37,075 nucleotides of DNA from CAYMDP01 sp964389375 (GTDB taxonomy: Bacteria; Bdellovibrionota; Bdellovibrionia; Bdellovibrionales; UBA1609), in NCBI GenBank assembly GCA_964389375.1, contig CAYMDP010000028.1:1-37075 (forward strand), read 5' to 3'. Position 1 is the first letter of the stretch; every line of letters starts with the position of its first letter. Shown piece after piece: positions 6,683 through 14,957 of the stretch. The notes beneath the pieces were generated by a model, which worked only from the letters and a program-made list of their open reading frames with translations, searched no databases and was not told where the DNA came from. The translations under genes and the position numbers were made by a program.

Positions 6683-8086
6683 CTACAGAGACCTTAGAAG
6701 GCCGACAAGCTGCAGGATCAAGGCAATCACGATTAAAGGGCTCGCAAGCCACTTCAGGACAAAAACCCAATGACTATATAACTTCATCGAAGAAATCGAC
6801 TCGGGGTCGGCAAACTCTGCTTTTTTGATATCTTCTTTCAAAACGTAACAAACCACCTGGCTAATCGCGAGGGCCGCAATCGGAAGACACCAATTGATCA
6901 AGGCCGAATCCAACAACTCAAGAAGTCCTTTATCTCCCCACTGCACTCCAGAAAAAGTTGAGGTCGAAAGTGCGGGAAGAATCGCGGCAACAAAACAAAT
7001 CCCTACGGTTCCGATGGCGGCTTGCACCCGAGTGATCCGAAGCCTTTCGCTTAAATTTGACACAATCGTTTCAAGTAAACCAATGCAAGCACCAAGGGCT
7101 GCCAGGTAAAGACAGATAAAAAATCCGATCCCAAACCAAATGCCCCCAGGCATTCGATCAAACAGTGAAGGGACCGTTTGAAAAAGCATATCAGGACCAG
7201 AGACCGGACTTTGGCTAATCAACACCAAAGGAAAAATCACCATGCCAGCAAAAACCGAAATCAAGGAATCGACCGTCGCCACTCGAAAACCTGCCATCGG
7301 AGTATAAGCTTTATCCCGAAGATAACTTCCAAAGGTCACCATAGTCCCAAAGCCCACACTTAAAGTAAAAAACACGTGGCCCAAAGCCTGACCTAAAGAA
7401 GACACAGAGAGCTTTGAAAAATCTGGGTATAACAAATACCGAAGTGCTGCCCCCGAGGACTCTAAAGACATCGTGTGGTAAGCCAAAATAAACATAAATA
7501 ATCCAAACACCGGCATCATATAACCAACCCAGCGCTCGATTCCTTCTTCGACGTCTTTTGCCACAACAATCATCACAATTAAAAGATGAGCACTTGTTAA
7601 AGCTAGCTGAAGCCATCCGTTACTTAAAAGTGCAGTTAAAGTTGAGCTTGGATTAAACCCCTCATCCCGAATCAGAGCCGTCGAAAAATGCACCAGGTAG
7701 TGCATAACCCAGCCACTGATCACAGCGTAATAGGCCAAAACCAATAGTGCGATCAACAAAGAAAAATAACCAAGGATGGGGCCTAGAGTTTTAAAGGCTT
7801 CCGAGTATTTAAAGCCACTTTGAACAAGCTCAGAGTTTAAGGACCTTTGATTTAGTTTTCGAATGGCCAGGACTAAACTGCTGCGGGTGGCCTTTCCTAA
7901 GATCAGCTCACCGATTAGAAATGGCATCCCAATTAAGAACACCAATAAAACATAAAGAAGAACAAAGGCTCCGCCGCCATTTTCGGCTACGACATAGGGA
8001 AATCGCCAGAGGTTGCCCAGACCAAAAGCCGAGCCAATCGCAGCCAAATAAAACCCGAGTCGGGTCCCCCAAGCTCCCCGTCTCAT
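6683..8086 (-). CDS. Sodium-dependent transporter of the SNF/NSS family
   Basis: 467-residue inner-membrane protein with about eleven to twelve hydrophobic segments. The N-terminal signature WGTRLGFYLAAIGSAFGLGN followed by LWRFPYVVAENGGGAF is the TM1 unwound-helix region and first loop of neurotransmitter:sodium symporters (LeuT, MhsT, Tyt1), which bind Na+ and an amino-acid-type substrate. The specific substrate cannot be read from the sequence; amino-acid uptake is the usual bacterial role. The ATG overlaps the der stop as TAATG, making it the last gene of the rnc-era-der run. The stop lies beside the 35-bp inverted repeat. Confidence 0.93.
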   Translation of the reverse strand: MRRGAWGTRLGFYLAAIGSAFGLGNLWRFPYVVAENGGGAFVLLYVLLVFLIGMPFLIGELILGKATRSSLVLAIRKLNQRSLNSELVQSGFKYSEAFKTLGPILGYFSLLIALLVLAYYAVISGWVMHYLVHFSTALIRDEGFNPSSTLTALLSNGWLQLALTSAHLLIVMIVVAKDVEEGIERWVGYMMPVFGLFMFILAYHTMSLESSGAALRYLLYPDFSKLSVSSLGQALGHVFFTLSVGFGTMVTFGSYLRDKAYTPMAGFRVATVDSLISVFAGMVIFPLVLISQSPVSGPDMLFQTVPSLFDRMPGGIWFGIGFFICLYLAALGACIGLLETIVSNLSERLRITRVQAAIGTVGICFVAAILPALSTSTFSGVQWGDKGLLELLDSALINWCLPIAALAISQVVCYVLKEDIKKAEFADPESISSMKLYSHWVFVLKWLASPLIVIALILQLVGLLRSL

Positions 8087-9501
8087 TAGTCTTCCATCAT
8101 CTCCATATCAAACTCCATATCCTCTTCTGTACTTGCCGCAAACTGAGTGTGCTTCTGGCTTGGAGGAAATTTACGTTTTTTATTCTTTCGGCTTGGCATC
8201 ACAAAAATTCGAATGGGAATCCCTTGAAGGTCCCATCTTTCTTGAATGCGTTTACTTAAAAATCGACGATAAGCGGGAGTCACTCCGTCTGGATGATTCG
8301 CAAAAGCGATAAAACTTGGCGGCACCTGATGGGTTTGAGTCAGGTAATAAAACTTCACATCTGTCGTGCCCCAAACTGGAGACGGAGCCTGGCGAATAAC
8401 TTCGGTAAAAAACTTATTTAAGTGCGAAGTTGGAATGCGAACATGAAGTTTTTTATGAGTCTCGCTGACCTTTCGCAAAAGCTCATTGATTCCAAAGCCA
8501 GTTAAGGCACTGACAAAGGCCATCTGCACATCTGGGAAAAAGTGGAACTCACGTTCGATTGCAGCTCTAAACCAATCTTTAAAAGCTTCGCGCTCCTCTT
8601 TGGCAAGATCGGCTTTGTTCGCCACGACAAAAATGGCCTTATGCCGTTCCATCGCGTATTCCATCACCCGAGCATCTTGATTGGTTGGTCCTTCGACCGC
8701 ATCAATAACTAATAAAACTATATCCGCTCGATCAATCGCACCCTTGGACTTAACAGCAGAAAGTCTTTCGACCCCCTCTTTACGACGAGCCGCTTTTCTC
8801 ATCCCGGCGGTATCAACCAAAATAAAGGCTTCATTCTCGAATTCGAAACTCTCTTCCACTGCATCAACAGTGGTTCCAGCAATTGGAGACACAAGCATCC
8901 GCTTCATCCCTAGGAATCGATTACACAAAGAGCTTTTTCCCACATTGGGCTTTCCAACAAGGGCAATACGAATACCTTCTCGATGAGAACTCTCGCTTTC
9001 GGTCAGGTGACTTAAAATCCACTCGACGATATTGTCGATTCCAAAGTCAGACTCAAAAGCTGCAGGAATTAAAGTTTCACCGAATTCATAAAACTCTAAC
9101 AAGACGGGCTCAGGATCTAAGGTGTTATCCACCTTATTTACGACAACCAGAGTTGGCTTTCCGGATTCTTTGGCCACACGAAAAACTTCGCGATCTTCTG
9201 GCATAAGTCCCGAACGTCCGTCCATAACCAAGACCAACAGATCCACAGATTTTAAAATTTCAGTCACTTGAGACCAAATCAGAGGTGAAAAGTCGTCTTT
9301 GGCCTCAGTCAGACCTCCGGTATCGACGATATCAAACTCTCGCCCCCACCAAGCTGCAGGTTCGATTAAGATATCCCGAGTCACTCCAGGCTCGTTACGG
9401 ACAACGGCCTTTCGGGTTCGGGATAGCTTATTAAACAAGCTCGACTTGCCGACGTTCGGCCGGCCTACAATTGCAACTTTAGGCGTGCGCTGGAAGGACA
9501 T
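8086..9501 (-). CDS. der: Ribosome-assembly GTPase Der (EngA)
   Basis: 471 residues with two tandem GTPase domains, a feature unique to Der. The first P-loop is GRPNVGKSS (about 13-21) with DTGG and NKVD motifs; the second is GKPNVGKSS (about 182-190) with DTAG and NKAD. A KH-like C-terminal domain follows. Der acts in maturation of the 50S subunit. The C-terminus adds a basic patch (SRKNKKRKF) and then an acidic, Met-rich end, longer than the minimal family form. AAGGAG lies 7 nt before the ATG. The start overlaps era by 23 nt and the stop overlaps the transporter start by one base. Confidence 0.97.
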   Translation of the reverse strand: MSFQRTPKVAIVGRPNVGKSSLFNKLSRTRKAVVRNEPGVTRDILIEPAAWWGREFDIVDTGGLTEAKDDFSPLIWSQVTEILKSVDLLVLVMDGRSGLMPEDREVFRVAKESGKPTLVVVNKVDNTLDPEPVLLEFYEFGETLIPAAFESDFGIDNIVEWILSHLTESESSHREGIRIALVGKPNVGKSSLCNRFLGMKRMLVSPIAGTTVDAVEESFEFENEAFILVDTAGMRKAARRKEGVERLSAVKSKGAIDRADIVLLVIDAVEGPTNQDARVMEYAMERHKAIFVVANKADLAKEEREAFKDWFRAAIEREFHFFPDVQMAFVSALTGFGINELLRKVSETHKKLHVRIPTSHLNKFFTEVIRQAPSPVWGTTDVKFYYLTQTHQVPPSFIAFANHPDGVTPAYRRFLSKRIQERWDLQGIPIRIFVMPSRKNKKRKFPPSQKHTQFAASTEEDMEFDMEMMED

Positions 9502-10381
9502 AACCTAGCTCCTTCATCATCGCAGGGTTTTTGGACCAATTCTTCTTCACACTAACATGAAGATCCAAATAGACCTTTCGATCTAAAAACTTCTCTAAAG
9601 AGATTCGCGCAGAAGATCCAATGGTCTTTAACATCGCGCCCCCACGACCGATCACAATGGGGCGGTGGTTTTCTTTAGCCACTAACAAATCTGCATAGAT
9701 TTTTATCAAAGGGCCTTCATTTTCGACAAAACGATTAATCCGAACAGCCAAGCCAAAAGGGATCTCTTGATGAAGTTGCTCAAAGGCTTGCTCACGAATC
9801 AACTCTTCACTGATTTCTCGAAGACTTGCAAGAGAGACAATCTCGGTTTCATAAAGAGGCCCCGGAGCTTCAGGAATTAAGTTGGTCAAGGCCGCCAAAA
9901 GAGTTTCACGACACTCTTCAGGGCGACTTGTGGCAGAGACCGCAAGAACCGGAACTCCCTGAGCTGCTAACTTTGCACGAATTTTTTCAACTCTATGAAC
10001 CTGAGGCAGGTCGGTCTTGGAGATCACCGCAATCCAAGGCTTTTTTGCACTGGATACAAGCTCGATGACTTTATCGATTCCCTCTTCAGTCTTTTCATCA
10101 ATATTTAAGACGGCCATAAGGGCATCACTGTTTTGAATGACATCTCGGCTCTCTTCGTCCAAAAATTTATTTAGTCCAGAGTTCGGCTTCACCACCCCTG
10201 GCGCATCGACAAAAAGAATTTGTTTTGCATCGTCGGTGTAAACTCCAACCATACGACGTCTTGTGGTTTGAGGTTTGCTGCTGACGATAGAGACTTTTTC
10301 TCCGACCAGCACATTAACCAAACTGCTTTTTCCAGAATTGGGTTGCCCAATCAGGCCAATAAATCCAGCTTTATAACTCAT
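9479..10381 (-). CDS. era: GTPase Era, 16S rRNA processing
   Basis: 300 residues, the usual length. P-loop GQPNSGKSS near residues 12-20, the TTRRR effector region, DAPG switch II and SKTD for guanine recognition. A KH RNA-binding domain follows with VIGRGGAMLKTIG, and the C-terminus carries the typical KKNWSKNP stretch. Era binds the 3' end of 16S rRNA and checks 30S assembly. The ATG overlaps the rnc stop as ATGA. The rnc-era pairing is widely conserved, and the added der puts three RNA/ribosome maturation factors in one transcript. Confidence 0.97.
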   Translation of the reverse strand: MSYKAGFIGLIGQPNSGKSSLVNVLVGEKVSIVSSKPQTTRRRMVGVYTDDAKQILFVDAPGVVKPNSGLNKFLDEESRDVIQNSDALMAVLNIDEKTEEGIDKVIELVSSAKKPWIAVISKTDLPQVHRVEKIRAKLAAQGVPVLAVSATSRPEECRETLLAALTNLIPEAPGPLYETEIVSLASLREISEELIREQAFEQLHQEIPFGLAVRINRFVENEGPLIKIYADLLVAKENHRPIVIGRGGAMLKTIGSSARISLEKFLDRKVYLDLHVSVKKNWSKNPAMMKELGYVLPAHA

Positions 10382-11055
10382 GACATTTTCTCCATCGCAA
10401 GACGAGCGGCATCTTGCTCGGCTGATTTTTTACTTTTTCCCTGACCTTGAGCCAAGGCCTTACCCTGAAGGCTGACTTCGACCCAAAACACTCTCTCGTG
10501 ATCGGGCCCTTCTTCTTTAATCACCGCGTACTGCGGGACTTCTTTATGTTTGGCTTGAGCAATCTCTTGAAGACGGGTTTTAAAGTCCTGGTTATAAAGG
10601 TTGTTCATATCCAAGCCGCTGAGACGATCTGAAAAAATGCCCTCGACAAATTCAACAGCCGGAGCAAAGCCCGCGTCCTGATAGATCGCGCCAACAAGGG
10701 CCTCCAAAGCCGAACTTAAAAGTCTTGGCTTTTCTTTACCTTGAGTTTGTAATTCTCCGCGACCGAGTCTTAGAACTTCTTTAATTCCTAAATCCACTGC
10801 AATTTCAGAAAGAATTGTTTCATTGACTAGGCTTGCCCTAAGCCGAGAAAGATCTCCCTCGCGCATCTCGGGGTAGCTGCGCATCAGAAAATCACTAAGA
10901 GCTAAGTCAATAACGGCGTCGCCTAAAAATTCGAGACGCTCGTTATCGCCATCCGATTCTTTTGGACTTTCGTGGTGAAAACTTTTGTGTGTTAATGCTC
11001 GAAGCAACAAGGCTTCGCTTTTAAAGCTGTATCCCAACTTATTTTTAAAGGTCAT
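10378..11055 (-). CDS. rnc: Ribonuclease III
   Basis: 225 residues from ATG 11055, matching the family length of about 226. The catalytic signature NERLEFLGDAVIDL carries the acidic active-site residues, and a C-terminal double-stranded-RNA-binding domain ends in GKSKKSAEQDAARLAM. It cleaves double-stranded RNA, including rRNA precursors and hairpins. The start is chosen over the TTG-initiated extension to 11097 because of length and because AGGAG lies 10 nt before the ATG (7 nt before an adjacent in-frame TTG at 11058, which could also be used). First gene of the rnc-era-der-transporter operon. Confidence 0.96.
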   Translation of the reverse strand: MTFKNKLGYSFKSEALLLRALTHKSFHHESPKESDGDNERLEFLGDAVIDLALSDFLMRSYPEMREGDLSRLRASLVNETILSEIAVDLGIKEVLRLGRGELQTQGKEKPRLLSSALEALVGAIYQDAGFAPAVEFVEGIFSDRLSGLDMNNLYNQDFKTRLQEIAQAKHKEVPQYAVIKEEGPDHERVFWVEVSLQGKALAQGQGKSKKSAEQDAARLAMEKMS

Positions 11056-11106
11056 CAAGGGTCGTCTCCTGAATGGTTCAAGGTTTGAGTCGCCCAACTC
11101 TATTTA

Positions 11107-11134
11107 ATTGTTAAAACAAATTCCGATTGAACAA
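11107..11134 (-). promoter_or_regulatory. Candidate promoter of the rnc operon
   Basis: On the minus strand, TTGTTC (11134-11129), a 16-nt spacer and AACAAT (11112-11107), about 50 bases before the rnc start. The AT-rich gap between mtaB and rnc supports a promoter here; the exact boxes are uncertain. Confidence 0.3.
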
Positions 11135-11207
11135 AATGTAGTAAATAACTGTTTTTGTTACTAATCCTGGGCCTAAATAGCACCATTTTTGCTTGGCGTC
11201 AAATCGT

Positions 11208-12542
11208 CTACAGAGGGAGGGCTTCAGCCAATAAGAGCCCGTCCATTCGTTGGTTTTCCGAGTGATCAAAACCTGTAACCTTTACATCAAACTCAGGGCC
11301 TAAAGCCTCTAAATTCAATCCCGCCCCAAGTTCGACCTGAACTGGCCAAAAATCTCGAGTCAGTGCGCGAATACTATCATCCTTTGATTTTAACTTTAGA
11401 GCCGACTTCACCAAGCCAATTTGATCAAGAGCTCTACGGGCAAAACGCTGGCTGCTGAGTTCGCGCAGGTCTTTTGCCCTCACCTGAATCTCTTTAACTT
11501 CTACTTTTTCCGGAATCCGAGTTGCATAAGTTCCGGGTCTTTCGCTATAGGGAAAAACATGAATCCGCGTCCAGGGCAGAGCCTCTAGACGATTCTTCGT
11601 CTCAAGATATTCCTCAGAGCTTTCGCCGGGAAAACCAACAATCACATCCATCCCAACAAAGGCTCCAGGGACTTCCTTTTCAATTTCTAAAAGGGCTTTT
11701 TCGACTTCAATATGGCCATACTGCCTCTTCATATCCTTTAGAACTTTAGTTTGAGCACTTTGAATGCTCATATGAAAATGCGGACAAAGTCGAGGGTCTT
11801 TAAATAAATTCATGAGTCTTGGGCTAAGCTCGATGGGCTCAAAGCTGGTCAATCGAATCCGCGAGATTGTAGTTTTTAAAAGGATCTGCTCAAGTAAGGC
11901 TTCAATCCTTCCGTCTGTGCGCGACTCATCTTGGTAGTCGCCAATATGAACTCCCGTCAGAACAATTTCTCTGACACCCTGCCCGCTTAACTCTTGAACT
12001 CTTCGAACCAGATCTGTAACAGGAATAGACCTGCTTTTTCCTCTGGCAAAGGGAATGACACAAAAAGTGCAAAAGCTATTACAGCCATCTTGAATCTTTA
12101 AAAAAGAGCGCGTGTGGCCAAGCTCAATACCGCCCCCCGCTTCAAGATCTTCTTTTTTAAAAATATTCGACTTATGAACTTTCTGTTTTAAGGTGCCGGC
12201 ATAAAACTGGCGAACCAAATCTGGTAGATAAGCCTTATGAGAATTTGCCACGACAAGATCGACACCAGGTAGATTAGAAAATTCGTCCGTATCGACCTGG
12301 GCTGCACAGCCCGTCACGACAACAAGGCCTAAGGGGTTGCGCGCCTTGAGCCAACGAATTCTGCGCACCGCTTCGCGAGTGGCTTCTTTCGTCACAGCAC
12401 AGGTGTTTAAAAGCATAACGTCCGCAAGTTCCGTGCGACCTTCATGGATTTTAAAGTTGTCGCTGACTAGCCGTTTTTGTAAAAGTCCTGTGTCGTAAGT
12501 GTTCACTTTACAGCCAAAGGTTTCTAAAGAGACCTTTAGCAT
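11208..12542 (-). CDS. mtaB: tRNA t6A37 methylthiotransferase MtaB
   Basis: 444-residue radical-SAM enzyme that converts t6A37 to ms2t6A37 in tRNAs reading ANN codons. The N-terminal MTTase domain has cluster cysteines C11 (TFGCKVN, typical of MtaB rather than the MiaB form), C48 and C79. The radical SAM motif is CNSFCTFC with Cys154, 158 and 161. A short TRAM-like C-terminal domain follows. Its start overlaps the mnmA stop by 7 nt, placing it last in a desulfurase-mnmA-mtaB operon of tRNA sulfur chemistry. It depends functionally on t6A synthesis, to which the nearby tsaE gene contributes. Confidence 0.93.
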   Translation of the reverse strand: MLKVSLETFGCKVNTYDTGLLQKRLVSDNFKIHEGRTELADVMLLNTCAVTKEATREAVRRIRWLKARNPLGLVVVTGCAAQVDTDEFSNLPGVDLVVANSHKAYLPDLVRQFYAGTLKQKVHKSNIFKKEDLEAGGGIELGHTRSFLKIQDGCNSFCTFCVIPFARGKSRSIPVTDLVRRVQELSGQGVREIVLTGVHIGDYQDESRTDGRIEALLEQILLKTTISRIRLTSFEPIELSPRLMNLFKDPRLCPHFHMSIQSAQTKVLKDMKRQYGHIEVEKALLEIEKEVPGAFVGMDVIVGFPGESSEEYLETKNRLEALPWTRIHVFPYSERPGTYATRIPEKVEVKEIQVRAKDLRELSSQRFARRALDQIGLVKSALKLKSKDDSIRALTRDFWPVQVELGAGLNLEALGPEFDVKVTGFDHSENQRMDGLLLAEALPL

Positions 12543-13642
12543 ATCCAGCCCCCGCCCAGAAGCTGTTGGTCACGATAAAATACAGCGGCTTGGCCCGGTG
12601 TTATGGCCCTTTGCGGTTCATCAAAAGTTAACTTCACTCGGCCAGCGTCGAGGGCCTCAGCATGGGCCAGAGCCCCTTGATGCTGAAAACGAATCTTCAC
12701 CCTTAACTTTTCGCCAGGTAAAAGATCATCCAGGTAATTAATATTTTTAACGACAAGTTCGTTCGAAAACAAATACTGCTCATCCCCGAGCCACACCGTG
12801 TGGTCTTTGGGGTCGATTTTTAGAACAAACAAAGGATGAGTATAAGAAACCCCCAAACCTTTTCTTTGGCCCAAGGTGAAGTGATGAATGCCTTCGTGAG
12901 TTCCTAAGATCTCGCCACTTGGGTGAAGCTTAATCACTCCGGGTTTTAATAAATCCTTAGCAACTTGTTTTTCGATAAAGGCCCCGTGGCCCTCTTTGCC
13001 GATAAAACAAATCCCCGTTGAATCTTTTTTGCGTGCGACGATCAGATCTTTCTCTTCGGCAATCTTTCGAACTTCGTCTTTTTTTAGATGACCTACTGGG
13101 AATATCAGTTTCGGAATCACGTCCGGATTAATGGTGAACAAAAAATAAGTCTGATCTTTCCAGGAATCACTACTTGTCAAAATTCCAGGACGACCCGTAG
13201 GACTGGTTTCGATTTTTGCGTAATGGCCTGTTGCCAAATAATCACAATCCAGCTCTTTCATCTTTTGATAAAGATGATCAAATTTTAGATAGGTATTGCA
13301 ATTCACACATGGAATTGGCGTTCGGCCCTCGAGGTAGGAGCCAACGAATTCATCAATCACATAGGCCTTAAACTTTGCCTCACAGTTCATCACATAAAAT
13401 GGAATATTCAAACGATCCGCAACCGCGCGCGCATCATCTACATCTGTACTCGAGCAACAAGTTCCATTGCCTTCCTGGATGTCACACGAGTCCGCACTAT
13501 AGTCCCAGACTTGCATGGTGATGCCGACAACATCGTAGCCTTGATCCTTCAGCAATGCTGCGGCGACAGCGCTATCCACGCCCCCGCTCATTGCAACGAG
13601 GACTCGGCCTTTTGAAGAGTTGGTCGTTTGATTAGTTTCCAT
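12536..13642 (-). CDS. mnmA: tRNA-specific 2-thiouridylase MnmA
   Basis: 368 residues from ATG 13642, the E. coli length. It thiolates U34 of tRNA Lys, Glu and Gln. The PP-loop SGGVDS sits at residues 19-24. Candidate catalytic cysteines lie in PCVNC and STGICFIG, and the C-terminal beta-barrel begins around FTLGQRKGLGVSYTHPLFV. Two further in-frame starts exist (ATG 13660, TTG 13684) but all lie inside the desulfurase gene and none has a clear ribosome-binding site, so translation is probably coupled to the upstream gene (11-nt overlap). Sulfur would come from the adjacent cysteine desulfurase. Confidence 0.95.
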   Translation of the reverse strand: METNQTTNSSKGRVLVAMSGGVDSAVAAALLKDQGYDVVGITMQVWDYSADSCDIQEGNGTCCSSTDVDDARAVADRLNIPFYVMNCEAKFKAYVIDEFVGSYLEGRTPIPCVNCNTYLKFDHLYQKMKELDCDYLATGHYAKIETSPTGRPGILTSSDSWKDQTYFLFTINPDVIPKLIFPVGHLKKDEVRKIAEEKDLIVARKKDSTGICFIGKEGHGAFIEKQVAKDLLKPGVIKLHPSGEILGTHEGIHHFTLGQRKGLGVSYTHPLFVLKIDPKDHTVWLGDEQYLFSNELVVKNINYLDDLLPGEKLRVKIRFQHQGALAHAEALDAGRVKLTFDEPQRAITPGQAAVFYRDQQLLGGGWIC

Positions 13643-14858
13643 AGGCCGCACTTTCGCCATGTTTAAAGGACCGCAGACGTTCAACCGTAGTTTTTAGCGC
13701 CGCCACAAAACTCTCGATCTCTTCAAGGCTATTCCCCCAACCAAGACTAAGACGAAGTGAGCTTTGGGCCTCTTTGCGACTTAATCCCATCGCAAGTAAA
13801 ACCGGGCTGGGCTCTGGACTTCCCGAGCTACAAGCCGCTCCAGTAGAGACACTAAATCCCTTCATATCCAAATTCATCAAAAGGGTCTCGCCATCCACTC
13901 CTGGGATAATGAGGCTTAGAGAATTCGGAAGTCTTTCTCCTTCAAGTCCTGTGACCTTGACTTCGTTGATTTCTGAAAGAATTAAATTTTGTAGGTGATC
14001 CCGCAAAGATCTCATCTGCTGTGATTTTTCTTCAAGTTTTGTAAGACCAATTTTTGCCATTTCGCCAAAGCTTGCGATCGCGAGCAAGTTTTCGGTTCCC
14101 GCGCGTCGGCCTCTTTCTTGTCCACCACCATGAATCAGACTTTCTATTACGAGCCCCTTTCGAACATAAAGTAAACCGCAGCCTTTTAGAGCGTAAAATT
14201 TGTGACCCGAGAAACTTGCGAAGTCCACACCCCAATCTTTTAGGCGAACGGGCATCTTCCCTAGGGCCTGAACCGCATCCGTATGAAATAGTGCGCCCGC
14301 TCGATGAGCGAGTTTAACCATCGATTGAATCGGGAAGATATTTCCAGTTTCGTTATTGGCCAACATCACAGACACTAAAGCCGTTTGGGGACTTAAAAGT
14401 GTTTCAAAATATTCAAGATCGATTTGCCCTGAACGAGAAACTGGTAAAACTTTAAGCTTAAACCCCTTGCGTTCCAAAAACTGAGCGGTCTTCACAATAC
14501 TGGGGTGCTCGACGCTGCTAATGATCAGTTCATTGCGGCGATGAACTTCTTCCGAAAAAAGGCGGCGACTTTGAATCGCTTCGAATACACCCTTCAGAGC
14601 CAAATTATTTGCTTCACTCCCACCGGAGGTAAAGATAATTTCGAGGGGCTCGGCTTGGATAAAATCTGCAATCGCTTTTCTGCTAGATCTAAGAACAAGC
14701 TTTGGACCTCGGCCATCTTGGTGAATGGAGCTCGGGTTTCCCCAAGCCGCAAAGACCTTCTTAAAAAATGCAAAGTCATCCCGCTTGAAGTCTTCGCTTA
14801 AGGGGGTCGTCGCATTGTGATCTAAATAGACCGAAGGTCTAATGGCCGAGTTTGACAT
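13632..14858 (-). CDS. Cysteine desulfurase (NifS/IscS class)
   Basis: 408-residue PLP enzyme releasing sulfur from cysteine as an enzyme persulfide. YLDHNATTPL at residues 11-20 is the family N-terminus, the PLP lysine is Lys220 in SFSGHK, and the persulfide cysteine is Cys343 in AACSSGSPEP. The length of the active loop and the direct overlap with mnmA suggest it serves tRNA thiolation, perhaps also iron-sulfur assembly; no iscU-like gene is adjacent. The ATG at 14858 has no Shine-Dalgarno sequence (the upstream bases are C-rich), and a good promoter lies just upstream, so the mRNA may be leaderless. Confidence 0.94.
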   Translation of the reverse strand: MSNSAIRPSVYLDHNATTPLSEDFKRDDFAFFKKVFAAWGNPSSIHQDGRGPKLVLRSSRKAIADFIQAEPLEIIFTSGGSEANNLALKGVFEAIQSRRLFSEEVHRRNELIISSVEHPSIVKTAQFLERKGFKLKVLPVSRSGQIDLEYFETLLSPQTALVSVMLANNETGNIFPIQSMVKLAHRAGALFHTDAVQALGKMPVRLKDWGVDFASFSGHKFYALKGCGLLYVRKGLVIESLIHGGGQERGRRAGTENLLAIASFGEMAKIGLTKLEEKSQQMRSLRDHLQNLILSEINEVKVTGLEGERLPNSLSLIIPGVDGETLLMNLDMKGFSVSTGAACSSGSPEPSPVLLAMGLSRKEAQSSLRLSLGWGNSLEEIESFVAALKTTVERLRSFKHGESAAYGN

Positions 14859-14867
14859 AGGCGGGGG

Positions 14868-14896
14868 AATCTAGCACAAAGGCCTTGAAGTCTCAA
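14868..14896 (-). promoter_or_regulatory. Promoter of the desulfurase-mnmA-mtaB operon, probably leaderless
   Basis: On the minus strand, TTGAGA (14896-14891, 5 of 6), a 17-nt spacer and TAGATT (14873-14868, 4 of 6). Nine bases then lead to the ATG at 14858, so a normal start site would give an untranslated leader of about 0-3 nt. Confidence 0.6.
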
Positions 14897-14957
14897 TGGC
14901 TCTTGCTTGCCTTCGACTTAAGAAGACTTCGGCTCTACAGGGGCTAAGCCATGGGAT

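Noticed and set aside
6582..6770. 62-codon minus-strand open frame
   Set aside because: It spans the second inverted repeat and the end of the transporter gene in another frame; no coding character.
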